The notes under the pieces: generated by a model
The model's database searches: none
What the model was told of the DNA's origin: nothing
What the model saw: the letters and a program-made list of their open reading frames with translations, nothing else
DNA from: an uncultured Sphingomonadaceae bacterium
Lineage (GTDB): Bacteria; Pseudomonadota; Alphaproteobacteria; Sphingomonadales; Sphingomonadaceae
Length of the DNA: 31,697 nt
Reading direction: 5' to 3'
NCBI GenBank assembly: GCA_938016505.1
Contig: CALLWN010000345.1
Location: forward strand, 1 to 31,697
Program-made: the position numbers and the translations under genes
Shown here: one piece after another, positions 1 through 11,148 of the stretch
How positions within the stretch are numbered: the stretch's first letter is position 1
Layout of the letters: the number at the start of each line of letters is the position of its first letter

Positions 1-986
1 GTTGCCATCATGACCTTCGCGCGCGGATCGTAGTTCTTGTAGACCCGATGGCCGAAGCCCATGAGACGGAAGGGATCGTCCTTGTCCTTGGCGCGGGCGA
101 TGTAATGCGGGATCCGTTCCGGCCGGCCGATCTCGCGCAGCATGTTGAGCGCGGCCTCGTTGGCGCCCCCATGCGCCGGGCCCCACAGGCAGGCAATCCC
201 GGCTGCGATGCAGGCAAAGGGGTTGGCACCGGACGAGGATGCGAGCCTGACCGTCGACGTTGAAGCGTTCTGTTCATGGTCGGCGTGAAGTGTGAAGATG
301 CGGTCAAGCGCGCGCTCGACGACCGGGTCGACGACATAGGGCTCGGCCGGGACCGCGAACGTCATCCGAAGGAAGTTCCCGGTGTAGGAGAGCGAATTGT
401 CAGGGTAGATGAAAGGCTGGCCGACCGAATATTTGTAGGCCATTGCGGCAATCGTTGGCATCTTGGCAATCAGCCGGTGGCTTGCGATCATCCTCTGTTT
501 CGGGTCTTCGATATCGGTTGAGTCATGATAGAAAGCCGAAAGGGCGCCGACGACACCGCACATGATCGCCATGGGGTGGGCGTCGCGGCGGAACCCCCGG
601 TAGAAGTTCATCAGCTGCTCATGCACCATCGTGTGGCGGGTGATGGTGTAGACGAAGCGGTCCAGTTCTTCCCGTGTCGGCAGTTCGCCTTCCGTCAGCA
701 GATAGGCGACTTCCATGAAGCTTGACTGCTCGGCCAGTTGCTCGATCGGGTAGCCGCGATAGAGCAGGGTGCCAGCGTCGCCATCGATATAGGTGATGGC
801 ACTTGCGCAGGCCGCAGTCGACGTGAAGCCGGGATCGTAGGTGAAGACGCCGGCCTCGCCATAGAGCTTGCGGATATCGACCACGTCGGGCCCGACCGAG
901 CCCGGCAGGATCGGATATTCCCGGGTTCCCGATGGAAGCTCGAGTCGTGCCATGCGTGTCATGCTGCCCTCCGCCACCTTGTTCAT
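1..986 (-). CDS. gltA: Citrate synthase, type II (partial, 3' end outside window)
   Basis: Condenses acetyl-CoA and oxaloacetate to citrate, the entry step of the TCA cycle, in the cytoplasm. The frame starts at the ATG ending at 986 ([17 protein letters not shown]) and stays open to the window edge, giving 328 of the roughly 430 residues usual for the hexameric bacterial type. Visible hallmarks are the [21 protein letters not shown]-terminus, [27 protein letters not shown], and two of the three catalytic segments: [10 protein letters not shown] (first catalytic His) and [14 protein letters not shown] (second His). The catalytic Asp segment lies beyond the window. The start is only 4 nt after the gltX stop on the same strand, so the two are probably cotranscribed. 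Internal ATGs at codons 9 and 12 are alternative starts. Confidence 0.97.
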   Translation of the reverse strand, partial: MNKVAEGSMTRMARLELPSGTREYPILPGSVGPDVVDIRKLYGEAGVFTYDPGFTSTAACASAITYIDGDAGTLLYRGYPIEQLAEQSSFMEVAYLLTEGELPTREELDRFVYTITRHTMVHEQLMNFYRGFRRDAHPMAIMCGVVGALSAFYHDSTDIEDPKQRMIASHRLIAKMPTIAAMAYKYSVGQPFIYPDNSLSYTGNFLRMTFAVPAEPYVVDPVVERALDRIFTLHADHEQNASTSTVRLASSSGANPFACIAAGIACLWGPAHGGANEAALNMLREIGRPERIPHYIARAKDKDDPFRLMGFGHRVYKNYDPRAKVMMA

Positions 987-990
987 CGCT

Positions 991-2436
991 TCAGCCTTCC
1001 TTCTGCCCACAGCCGTCATCAATCCGCGCCAGGCTCTCCTCGCGCCCGAGCACCTCGAGGATCGCAAACACCGACGGTGACACCGTGGTGCCCGTGAGCG
1101 CCGCCCGGATCGGTGCGGCAACCTTGCCAAGCCCGACATCCGAGCTTTCGGCAACGGCCCTGGCGGCTGCCTCGAGCCCGGCGCGGTCCCACTGGCCGAG
1201 CCCGGCAAACGCATCCCGTGCGCGCGCGAGGAGCAGGCGCTCCTCTGCGCCTAGCAACTTTGCTGCGGCCGCGTCCATGGGGATGGGCCGGCTTTGGAAA
1301 AGATAGCCTGCCGAATCGGCCAACCCATTGAGATCCTTGGCACGCGTCTTGAGCTCTGGCATGCTGCGTACCAGCATTTCATGCTCGGCGGCTGACAGAT
1401 CTCGTCTGAGCCTCGCAGCGATCCGGGGGGCGACCAGTGCCGCGAGCCGGTCGTCGCTTGCGCGTCTGATGTAGTGGGCGTTGACGCTTTCCAGCTTGGC
1501 AAGATCGAACCGGGCCGGAGACCGGCCAATTCCGTCAAGGTCGAACAGCGGGATGGCCTCGTCGCGGGTCAGCAGTTCTGCGTCGCCATGGCCCCAGCCC
1601 AGGCGCAGCAGGTAGTTTTCCAGCGCCTCGGGAAGGATCCCCTTTTCGTCGCGCCAGGTCTCGACCCCGACCGCGCCATGTCGCTTCGAGAGCTTTGCGC
1701 CATCCGGCCCGTGGATCATCGGCACATGGGCATAGACCGGCTCCGGCCAGCCGAGCGCGCGGATCAGCGCAAGCTGGCGGTGGGTGTTGGAAAGATGGTC
1801 GTCACCCCGGATGACATGGGTGACACCCATGTCATGGTCATCGACGACAACCGAGAGCATGTAGGTCGGGGTGCCATCCGACCGGAGCAGGATGAAGTCG
1901 TCGAGCTCGGCGGCCCTGACGGTCACCGCGCCCTGGACCCGATCATCGACCGTGATCTCGCCGACAAGGGGCGCCTTGAGCCGGACTGCATAGGGCTTGC
2001 CCTCGGGCCAGTCGGTGCGGTCGCGCCAGCGCCGGTCATAGTGCGGCGGCCGGCCCTCGGCCCGGGCTGCCTCGCGCATGGCATCCAGGTCTTCCGGGGT
2101 TGCATAGCAGCGATAGGCCCGGCCGGCGGCGAGAAGGGCGTGGGCCACCTCGGCATGGCGGGCAGCGCGGGCCGACTGGAACACAACCGGCCGGTCGGGC
2201 CTGAGGTCGAGCCAGGCGAGCGAATCGAGGATCGCGTCGATCGCTGCCTCGGTCGACCGCGCGCGGTCAGTGTCCTCGATCCGCAGCAGGAAGGTGCCAC
2301 CGTGATGCCTTGCGAAAAGATAGTTGAACAGCGCGGTTCGGGCACCACCGATATGGAGATAGCCGGTGGGTGACGGCGCGAACCGCACCACGGGCGGTCT
2401 CAGATCAGGATAGAGGGGCGCCTCGCTTGCAACCAT
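991..2436 (-). CDS. gltX: Glutamate-tRNA ligase (class I)
   Basis: Charges tRNA-Glu with glutamate using ATP. In alphaproteobacteria such enzymes may also mischarge tRNA-Gln for GatCAB, which this sequence alone cannot settle. The 481-residue protein has a Rossmann catalytic core with the HIGG signature (residues 28-31 after [10 protein letters not shown]), LLRIEDTD, the conserved [14 protein letters not shown] segment near 201-214, and the KLSKR form of the KMSKS loop (248-252), followed by a helical anticodon-binding C-terminus. I chose [14 protein letters not shown] as start. The frame is open 34 codons further upstream, but that extension is not GluRS-like and would run across the divergent comEC start. 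The ribosome binding site is weak. gltA follows 4 nt after the stop. A 25-bp palindrome lies in the coding sequence at 1811-1835. Confidence 0.96.
   Translation of the reverse strand: MVASEAPLYPDLRPPVVRFAPSPTGYLHIGGARTALFNYLFARHHGGTFLLRIEDTDRARSTEAAIDAILDSLAWLDLRPDRPVVFQSARAARHAEVAHALLAAGRAYRCYATPEDLDAMREAARAEGRPPHYDRRWRDRTDWPEGKPYAVRLKAPLVGEITVDDRVQGAVTVRAAELDDFILLRSDGTPTYMLSVVVDDHDMGVTHVIRGDDHLSNTHRQLALIRALGWPEPVYAHVPMIHGPDGAKLSKRHGAVGVETWRDEKGILPEALENYLLRLGWGHGDAELLTRDEAIPLFDLDGIGRSPARFDLAKLESVNAHYIRRASDDRLAALVAPRIAARLRRDLSAAEHEMLVRSMPELKTRAKDLNGLADSAGYLFQSRPIPMDAAAAKLLGAEERLLLARARDAFAGLGQWDRAGLEAAARAVAESSDVGLGKVAAPIRAALTGTTVSPSVFAILEVLGREESLARIDDGCGQKEG
1811..1835. repeat. 25-bp perfect palindrome inside gltX
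   Basis: Two 12-base arms (1811-1822 and 1824-1835) are exact reverse complements around a single central base at 1823; the left arm reads ATGACATGGGTG. It encodes the conserved HDMGVTHV part of GluRS on the minus strand, so protein constraint explains part of it. Its length and perfection are unusual, and the one-base centre makes it look like a protein-binding dyad rather than an RNA hairpin. Confidence 0.6.
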
Positions 2437-2489
2437 TGTCGTTCCGTCAGATGATCCACTGCGGGTCGGCCAACCGCGGGTGAGGGCTC

Positions 2490-6766
<4,277 letters not shown>

Positions 6767-6773
6767 ATATTCC

Positions 6774-6811
6774 TTAAATGCATGGCTATCCTGACGTTTC
6801 CATGCACTTAA
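6774..6811. repeat. AT-rich inverted repeat between ligA and the small ORF
   Basis: Arms 6774-6785 (TTAAATGCATGG) and 6800-6811 (CCATGCACTTAA) pair with one mismatch around a 14-nt spacer, directly downstream of the ligA stop. The patch is clearly richer in A and T than anything around it. No T-run follows, so a classical intrinsic terminator is unlikely. An operator or promoter-associated dyad for the ORF at 6857 is an alternative. Confidence 0.5.
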
Positions 6812-6856
6812 ACCCGACCTTTCTCCTCCCATATCAAGGGGCGAAAGGAGAAGACC

Positions 6857-7003
6857 ATGTCGCCACAGATCATCCTCCCAAGCGAGCCGGGCCTTCGGGT
6901 CTGGGACAGGAACGGTCTCGAGCGGCGCCTGCGCCGTCAGCGCCGGATCAGACTGACCCTGCCGAGCGCAGGACTGCCCCCGTTCCACGCCTGGAAACCC
7001 TGA
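6857..7003 (+). CDS. Possible 48-residue basic microprotein, function unknown
   Basis: A short frame of 48 codons preceded by one of the best ribosome binding sites in the window (AAAGGAG, 6845-6850 region, 6 to 7 nt before the ATG). The product begins MSPQIILPSEPGLRVWDRNG, has an arginine-rich centre (RRLRRQRRIR, about 23-32) and ends FHAWKP. I see no signal peptide or membrane segment and do not recognise a family. It follows ligA by 90 nt that contain an inverted repeat. Its last third overlaps, antisense, the 3' end of the prmA frame. The strong binding site and free-standing position favour a real gene, but its short length leaves it uncertain. Confidence 0.5.
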   Translation: MSPQIILPSEPGLRVWDRNGLERRLRRQRRIRLTLPSAGLPPFHAWKP

Positions 7004-7886
7004 GGGCTGCTGCCGCAGCTCCGCCCCGCCGGTGACCCCGGCGGGCAAGGAGAAGGACCGGCCATTCCCCGCCGATCCGTCCGACGCGCCTGAAGCCGCG
7101 CGCGCGGTAAGCAGCCTCCACGCGACGCTGCTGTGGTGCCAGCAGGCCCGCAAGCACCAGATGCCCGCCGGGCCGCAGCGTCTCGGCGAGCGGTCCCGCA
7201 AGCGCCACGAGCGGCTCTGCCAGGATATTGGCAAGCACAAGGTCAAAGGGCGCGCCTGCGCGCATCTGGCCGCGGCTGAGACCCGCGGCCACTGCGAGCC
7301 TGACGGACCGGGCCCGGTTTGTCCGGGCGTTCGCTCCCGCCACCCGTGCGGCAACCGGGTCAATGTCGCTGGCCCAGACCTTGGCGCGGGGGTCGGCCCG
7401 CAAGGCTGCAATCGCAAGAATTCCCGTTCCGGTGCCGAGGTCGAGCACCCGGCCAAGGCGGCCCCTGCGCCGCAGCCGGTCGATCCAGATGAGGCACCCC
7501 CGCGTCGTTGCATGCTGGCCCGTGCCGAAGGCCAGCCCGGCGCCGATCAGCAGGGAGATTTGCCCCGCCTTCGGGCACGCCCGATCGGCCGGGGCGACAT
7601 GGAAGCGGCCAGCGTCGACAGGCGCGAGGCCGGCCTGCGAGAGCGTAACCCAGTCTGCATCGGGAAGCGCTTCGATGGTCGGCTGGCCCGGCGCCAGCTT
7701 TGCCAGCCTGGTGAGCAGGTCTTCTGAGGGCGGGCCATCGGTGTAGAGTTGCAGTTCCCAGCCCGCCGCCGTTTCGGCTGCGGCGAGCACGGGTGCCGGA
7801 TCAATTCCGGGGAAGGGCTCGTCGGCCAGCATCGCAGCTTCGGCCTCTTCGCGCGAGCACGAGACACGCGTGACATGATGGGTCAT
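6948..7886 (-). CDS. prmA: Ribosomal protein L11 methyltransferase with an unusual C-terminal tail
   Basis: Uses S-adenosylmethionine to methylate ribosomal protein L11. The 312-residue frame has an N-terminal substrate-recognition region (1-100), then AFGTGQHATTRGCL (119-132), the SAM-binding RVLDLGTGTGILAIAAL (146-162), the acidic ASDIDPVA loop (172-179) and LVLANILAEPL (217-227). Core homology appears to end at GEWPVLLLARR (273-283). The remaining 29 residues (GHRRGGAAAAALRVSR and onward) are low complexity and antisense to the small ORF at 6857-7003. A GC hairpin sits exactly at this boundary, so an ancestral stop codon may have been lost. The start ATG overlaps the stop of the upstream kinase gene (ATGA), indicating translational coupling. 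Confidence 0.92.
   Translation of the reverse strand: MTHHVTRVSCSREEAEAAMLADEPFPGIDPAPVLAAAETAAGWELQLYTDGPPSEDLLTRLAKLAPGQPTIEALPDADWVTLSQAGLAPVDAGRFHVAPADRACPKAGQISLLIGAGLAFGTGQHATTRGCLIWIDRLRRRGRLGRVLDLGTGTGILAIAALRADPRAKVWASDIDPVAARVAGANARTNRARSVRLAVAAGLSRGQMRAGAPFDLVLANILAEPLVALAGPLAETLRPGGHLVLAGLLAPQQRRVEAAYRARGFRRVGRIGGEWPVLLLARRGHRRGGAAAAALRVSRRGTGAVLRSAGSV
7025..7045. terminator. GC hairpin between the small ORF and the prmA core
   Basis: CCCGCCGG (7025-7032) and CCGGCGGG (7038-7045) pair perfectly around the loop TGACC. The hairpin lies 21 nt after the small-ORF stop and at prmA codons 281-288, where family homology ends. It is suited to a bidirectional terminator between convergent genes, but lacks a T-run on either strand. 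Confidence 0.3.
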
Positions 7887-8395
7887 GCGAGGTGCTCCGC
7901 AATCGCTCCGGCAGCCGCAGTCTCACGATCCGCGAAGGATCCGCCGATGCGCAGTGGCGTGATGCCACGCGCGGCGAACTCGGCTTCGACGATTGCGTGA
8001 AACCGTGCCCGCGCATCCGGAGCGCCGAACATGCGCACCGGGTCGGGCACGAACGGCACATCGGGCAGCAGCAGCAGATGGAGATCGGCGCGCGACGGCA
8101 GGGCGGCGAGTTGCCGTTCGCGCCCGCCGAACATCATGGTCGCCCAGGCGGTCGTCATCACGATATCGGTGTCCTCGACAAGAAGGGGAGGGTGCAGCGC
8201 TGCTGCTGCCTCGGCGGCACGGCGATGGCCTTCGGCGATGGCATGATGATCGGCAAGGGTCAGCGGGCGCTCGAGCGCCTGGGTGTAGGTTCGGCCGAAC
8301 TCGGGCACCACCACTCCGCCGAACCGCCCGGCAAGCCTTGCTGCAAGCATGCTCTTGCCAACCGACTCGACACCCGAGAGCACCACCCTCAGCAC
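7883..8395 (-). CDS. NadR-like P-loop kinase (probable ribosylnicotinamide kinase domain)
   Basis: A 170-residue stand-alone protein resembling the C-terminal kinase domain of NadR (AAA_28 type), which phosphorylates nicotinamide riboside to NMN. Walker A is GVESVGKS (8-15). VVPEFGRTYTQAL (about 29-41) and LLVEDTDIVMTTAWATMMFGG (about 70-90) match the NadR kinase pattern of PEY/FxR and DTDxxTTxxW, and LHLLLLPDVPFVPDPVRMFG follows. There is no nucleotidyltransferase or DNA-binding domain, so it cannot be a full NadR. The start is GTG 8395, with GGGGGAGG almost adjacent. A GTG at codon 4 (8386) would give better spacing. It overlaps prmA by ATGA and is divergent from the phosphotransferase at 8451. 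Substrate is inferred from the family. Confidence 0.75.
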   Translation of the reverse strand: MLRVVLSGVESVGKSMLAARLAGRFGGVVVPEFGRTYTQALERPLTLADHHAIAEGHRRAAEAAAALHPPLLVEDTDIVMTTAWATMMFGGRERQLAALPSRADLHLLLLPDVPFVPDPVRMFGAPDARARFHAIVEAEFAARGITPLRIGGSFADRETAAAGAIAEHLA

Positions 8396-8416
8396 CGCCT
8401 CCCCCGTTCGCGAGGC

Positions 8417-8444
8417 TTGCGGGCCCTCGTCACAGGGCTAGGAA
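8417..8444 (+). promoter_or_regulatory. Candidate promoter for the phosphotransferase operon, leaderless geometry
   Basis: TTGCGG (8417-8422), a 16-nt spacer and TAGGAA (8439-8444, within GCTAGGAA) fit the alphaproteobacterial TTGACGS / GCTANAWC pattern. The -10 ends 6 nt before the ATG at 8451, so the first transcribed base should be at or beside the A of the start codon. GGAAGG at 8441-8446 could act as a binding site only if transcription began further upstream. Confidence 0.5.
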
Positions 8445-8450
8445 GGCGCA

Positions 8451-9500
8451 ATGGCGACATGGCCTGCCACTTCGGAGGGGCATGCACCCCTGTCAACGCT
8501 CGACCCCGCGGGGGAAGAGGGGCGGGCGGTGCTCGCGCACATCCTGGCAGAGGCGCTTGGCGCGCCCGTCGTGCTGCGCGAGGTGGTGGCGCTCTCCGGT
8601 GGGGCCAGCAGCGCAACCTGGAGGCTTGACGCGGAGGTCGGAGGAAGCGGTGGAGCCAGCGAGGCGCGCTGCTTCATCTTCCAGCGGTCGGCCAATGCGC
8701 TCGGGCTGTCGCGCCGGGTCCAGGCCGAGGTGATGCGCCGCGCCGGCGCGCTTGGCGTGCCGGTTCCGCCAGTGCTGGCAGTGCCGGATCCTGAAGCCAG
8801 GCTCGGCGACTCCGTCGTCACCGGCTTCGTCGAGGGCGAAGCGCTTGCGCCGAAATGGCTGCGCGATCCGGCCTATGCTGCGGCGCGCTCGGCGCTTGCG
8901 GCCGACTGCGGCGCGGCGCTGGCGAAGCTGCATGCCGCGCCGCTTGCGCACTGGGCCGACCTCCCGCTCGGCGGAGGCAGCGGCGCCGAGCTTCTCGAGA
9001 CGATGTTTGCCACCTACCGTCGCATCGGCCTTGATGTCCCGGCGTTCGATCTTGCCTTCGCGTGGCTCAGGGCGCGGATGCCGACCGACCCGCCGCGTTG
9101 CCTCGTCCATGGGGATTTCCGCGCCGGCAATTTTCTCGTGAACCCGTCCGGGCTCGCCGCCGTGCTCGACTGGGAGCTCCCGCACCTTTCGGTCCCGGAA
9201 GAGGATCTGGGCTGGCTGTGCGTTCAGGCGTGGCGGTTCGGCCAGCCCTTGCCAGTCGGCGGCTTTGCCGGTCGCGAGGCGCTGGTCGAGTCGTATCGCG
9301 CTGCCGGTGGCAAGGTCGACTCGGGCTCGCTGTGGACGTGGGAGGTGTTTGGCAATCTCAAATGGGGCATGAGCTGCCTTCAGCTCGCAGACGACCATGT
9401 GTCGGGGCGCGTGCCGAGCGTGGAGCGCGCGGCAATCGGCCGCCGTGTCTCGGAAGTGGCAGCCGACCTCGTCCATGCGATTGCCAGGGGGACGCTGTGA
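8451..9500 (+). CDS. APH-family phosphotransferase (ACAD10/LvaA-like, probable 4-hydroxyacyl-CoA kinase type)
   Basis: 349 residues of the aminoglycoside-phosphotransferase/choline-kinase fold. N-lobe ALSGGASSATWRL (48-59) replaces the usual GGxSNxTY loop. The catalytic loop is CLVHGDFRAGNFLV (217-230, with Asp222 and Asn227), and AVLDWELPHLSVPEEDLGWL carries the metal-binding Asp240. The family includes the kinase domain of ACAD10/11 and LvaA of levulinate catabolism, which phosphorylates 4-hydroxyacyl-CoA before an acyl-CoA dehydrogenase-like enzyme removes phosphate. The length is close to LvaA, and a small partner gene overlaps it as lvaB follows lvaA. No acyl-CoA dehydrogenase is nearby, so the substrate is inference. 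An antibiotic-resistance role is unlikely given the context. Its stop overlaps the next start (GTGA). Confidence 0.85.
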   Translation: MATWPATSEGHAPLSTLDPAGEEGRAVLAHILAEALGAPVVLREVVALSGGASSATWRLDAEVGGSGGASEARCFIFQRSANALGLSRRVQAEVMRRAGALGVPVPPVLAVPDPEARLGDSVVTGFVEGEALAPKWLRDPAYAAARSALAADCGAALAKLHAAPLAHWADLPLGGGSGAELLETMFATYRRIGLDVPAFDLAFAWLRARMPTDPPRCLVHGDFRAGNFLVNPSGLAAVLDWELPHLSVPEEDLGWLCVQAWRFGQPLPVGGFAGREALVESYRAAGGKVDSGSLWTWEVFGNLKWGMSCLQLADDHVSGRVPSVERAAIGRRVSEVAADLVHAIARGTL

Positions 9501-9835
9501 GCCATCCGAGCGCAGTCCAGCTTCTCGAGGCTGTCCGCCTGTTCCTGAAGGAGGCCGAAGCTGCGCTGCCGCCCCGGCTGGGCTTTCATGCCCGGGTTGC
9601 GGGCAATGTGCTCGGGATCGTCAGTCGCGAACTCGAGGCAGATCCTGACCGGGCGGAGGCCGAGGCGCTGGCCGCCTTCGGAGGCGCGGCGGCCGTCTGC
9701 GCTGGCCTTCGCGACGGCAGCCTTTCGCCCGCCGATCCCCCGCTCCTTGCCGCATTGACCGAGGCCGCGGTCGCGCGGCTCGCGGTCGACAACCCCCGCT
9801 ACCCGACGCTTGCCCGCCTGAAAGCGCAGTCATGA
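9497..9835 (+). CDS. DUF6285-like small protein, partner of the phosphotransferase
   Basis: 112 residues from GTG 9497, whose bases overlap the phosphotransferase stop (GTGA); the frame upstream of this is only a shadow of that gene. The protein starts SHPSAVQLLEAVRLFLKEAE, is largely helical and alanine-rich, and has RLGFHARVAGNVLGIVSREL near 30-50. There are no transmembrane segments or catalytic motifs. The pattern of SAxELLEAVxxFL followed by FHARVAxNxLxIVxREL is what I associate with DUF6285 proteins next to ACAD10-type kinases. By size and position it corresponds to LvaB, the small subunit required for LvaA activity, but I cannot confirm homology. It overlaps the DUF1330 gene by ATGA. 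Confidence 0.75.
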   Translation: MSHPSAVQLLEAVRLFLKEAEAALPPRLGFHARVAGNVLGIVSRELEADPDRAEAEALAAFGGAAAVCAGLRDGSLSPADPPLLAALTEAAVARLAVDNPRYPTLARLKAQS

Positions 9836-10263
9836 GCTTCCCGCCCGCCAATCATGACCCGTCGATCGACCCGACCGCAGACCAGGTCCGTGCGCTGAGG
9901 GACCATGGTCCCGAAGGTCCGATCGTGATGCTCAACCTTCTGAAATTCCGCTGTCATGCCAACTATCCCAAGGGTCACGCCGATGCCGGGATCTCGGGTA
10001 CGGAGGCCTATGCCCGATACCAGCACGCCTTCACGGTGACGGTTGGCGCGACAAGCCATGCCGAGGTTCTGTTCGACGGGCCGGTCGACCGGGTCTTCAT
10101 CGGCGACCCGGCTGGCGACAGTTGGGACAAGTGCCTCGTCGTCCGCTACCCGTCGCGGGCGCACTTTCTCGCGATGATGGCCGATGCGGCCTATCGCGAG
10201 GCGCTGATCCATCGCTATGCCGGCCTTGAGCGCACCCTTCTCCTGCAGATGCATGGGAGCTAG
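9832..10263 (+). CDS. DUF1330 family protein
   Basis: 143 residues with the DUF1330 signature GPIVMLNLLKFR (about 29-40) and a dimeric alpha-beta-barrel-like layout: GTEAYARYQHAF, AEVLFDGPVDRVFIGDP, then WDKCLVVRYPSRAHFLAMMAD and YREALIHRYAGLERTLLLQM. Biochemical function of the family is not established. The ATG overlaps the preceding stop (ATGA), making it the third gene of a tightly coupled set. A possible hairpin terminator at 10276-10291 follows, before the sdh operon. Confidence 0.85.
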   Translation: MSFPPANHDPSIDPTADQVRALRDHGPEGPIVMLNLLKFRCHANYPKGHADAGISGTEAYARYQHAFTVTVGATSHAEVLFDGPVDRVFIGDPAGDSWDKCLVVRYPSRAHFLAMMADAAYREALIHRYAGLERTLLLQMHGS

Positions 10264-10275
10264 CTGCGACGACTG

Positions 10276-10291
10276 GGCCGCTGTTTCGGCC
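10276..10291 (+). terminator. Weak hairpin after the DUF1330 gene
   Basis: GGCCG (10276-10280) and CGGCC (10287-10291) pair around the loop CTGTTT and are followed by ATTT. The stem is only 5 bp, but the position between an operon end and the next promoter-like region fits a terminator. Confidence 0.3.
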
Positions 10292-10297
10292 ATTTCC

Positions 10298-10326
10298 TTG
10301 CGCTAGGTCACCGTAGCCGTCATAGC
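10298..10326 (+). promoter_or_regulatory. Candidate promoter region for sdhCDAB
   Basis: Two overlapping possibilities lie in the 91-nt gap before sdhC. The first is GCTAGGTC (10302-10309), which matches GCTANAWC at seven of eight positions but has only a poor -35 (TTTCGG at 10284-10289, short 14-nt spacer). The second is TTGCGC (10298-10303), 17 nt, CATAGC (10321-10326). Either leaves a leader of roughly 20 to 40 nt carrying the AGAGG binding site of sdhC. Confidence 0.35.
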
Positions 10327-10354
10327 CGGGTTGCTCGAAGGCAGAAGAGGGAAC

Positions 10355-10747
10355 ATGACACGTCCGCTTTCCCCCCATCTCAGCATCTGGAAGTGGCAGC
10401 CCACGATGGCGGTCTCGATCTTCCACCGGGTCTCTGGGCACGCGCTTGCGTTCGCGGGTCTCGCGCTGATGGCCTGGTGGCTGATCGCAGCCGCCACTTC
10501 GGACGAGGCCTATGCCGGGTTTGCCGATATCGCCGCGTCTCCGCTGGGCTGGGTGGTGTGGATTGGTCTCACCTGGATGGGCTTCCAGCATCTGCTTTCC
10601 GGGCTTCGCCACCTCCTGCTAGACTCGGGCTGGGGCTATGACCTTGGCTCCGCACGCGCCACGGCAATCGCGGTCTTCGTCGGCGCTCTCCTGTTGACGG
10701 CTGGCCTCTGGTTCCTTGCCGGCTTCGGCCGGGGGCTCGCGGGCTGA
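10355..10747 (+). CDS. sdhC: Succinate dehydrogenase cytochrome b556 subunit
   Basis: One of the two membrane anchors of complex II, contributing to the heme b and ubiquinone sites. 130 residues with three predicted membrane spans (about 29-48, 64-84, 104-124). Signature motifs are RPLSPHLSIWKWQP at the N-terminus, SIFHRVSGH (21-29, quinone-site Ser and Arg) and GLRHLLLD (83-90), in which His86 is the expected heme ligand. I chose ATG 10355 with AGAGG upstream, over an open extension of eight codons. The TGA stop overlaps the sdhD ATG by one base (TGATG). Confidence 0.95.
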   Translation: MTRPLSPHLSIWKWQPTMAVSIFHRVSGHALAFAGLALMAWWLIAAATSDEAYAGFADIAASPLGWVVWIGLTWMGFQHLLSGLRHLLLDSGWGYDLGSARATAIAVFVGALLLTAGLWFLAGFGRGLAG

Positions 10748-11148
10748 TGGCGACGCAGTTCCGCTCGGCCTCGGGCCTCAAGCGCGTGCGCGGGCTGGGC
10801 AGCGCCCACGCCGGCGCCCATCACTGGTGGGTCCAGCGGCTGACGGCAGCCGGCAATCTTCTGCTGGGCGCCTGGTTCGTCGCGTCCCTTATCTTCCTTC
10901 CCGACCTCGGCCGGACGACGGTGCTCCAGTGGCTTGCAGCCCCCGTCAACGCCATCCCCATGTTGCTCTTCGTGCTGTCAACTGTCTGGCACATGCGGCT
11001 CGGGGTGCAGGTGATGGTGGAGGATTATGTTGCTGCGCCCAGCAGCCGGCGGCTGCTTCTGCTGCTGCTTGATGTCTATGCGGTCGCGGTGGCCGCAATC
11101 TCACTGTTCGCGATCCTGAAGATCGCGCTTGGAGTCACGAATGGCTGA
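10747..11148 (+). CDS. sdhD: Succinate dehydrogenase hydrophobic membrane anchor subunit
   Basis: 133 residues, second membrane anchor of complex [16 protein letters not shown] (21-34) precedes the first of three spans. [15 protein letters not shown] (81-95) contains His82, the expected axial heme ligand, and the conserved Glu-Asp-Tyr of the quinone site. The start overlaps the sdhC stop by one base, and the last 8 nt overlap the sdhA start, so C, D and A are probably translationally coupled. Confidence 0.94.
   Translation: MATQFRSASGLKRVRGLGSAHAGAHHWWVQRLTAAGNLLLGAWFVASLIFLPDLGRTTVLQWLAAPVNAIPMLLFVLSTVWHMRLGVQVMVEDYVAAPSSRRLLLLLLDVYAVAVAAISLFAILKIALGVTNG

Noticed and set aside
1248..1255. 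GCTAGGCG on the minus strand inside gltX, as a promoter for gltA
   Set aside because: No TTG-like -35 at the right distance, and gltA starts 4 nt after gltX, more than 260 nt away; the only GCTAGG without supporting context.
6778..7035. 85-codon plus-strand frame overlapping the small ORF
   Set aside because: It starts inside the inverted repeat, has no binding site and is the shifted frame of the better-supported ORF at 6857.
8451..9500. Aminoglycoside resistance gene
   Set aside because: The fold is shared, but the overlapping DUF6285-like partner and metabolic context point to an ACAD10/LvaA-type kinase.
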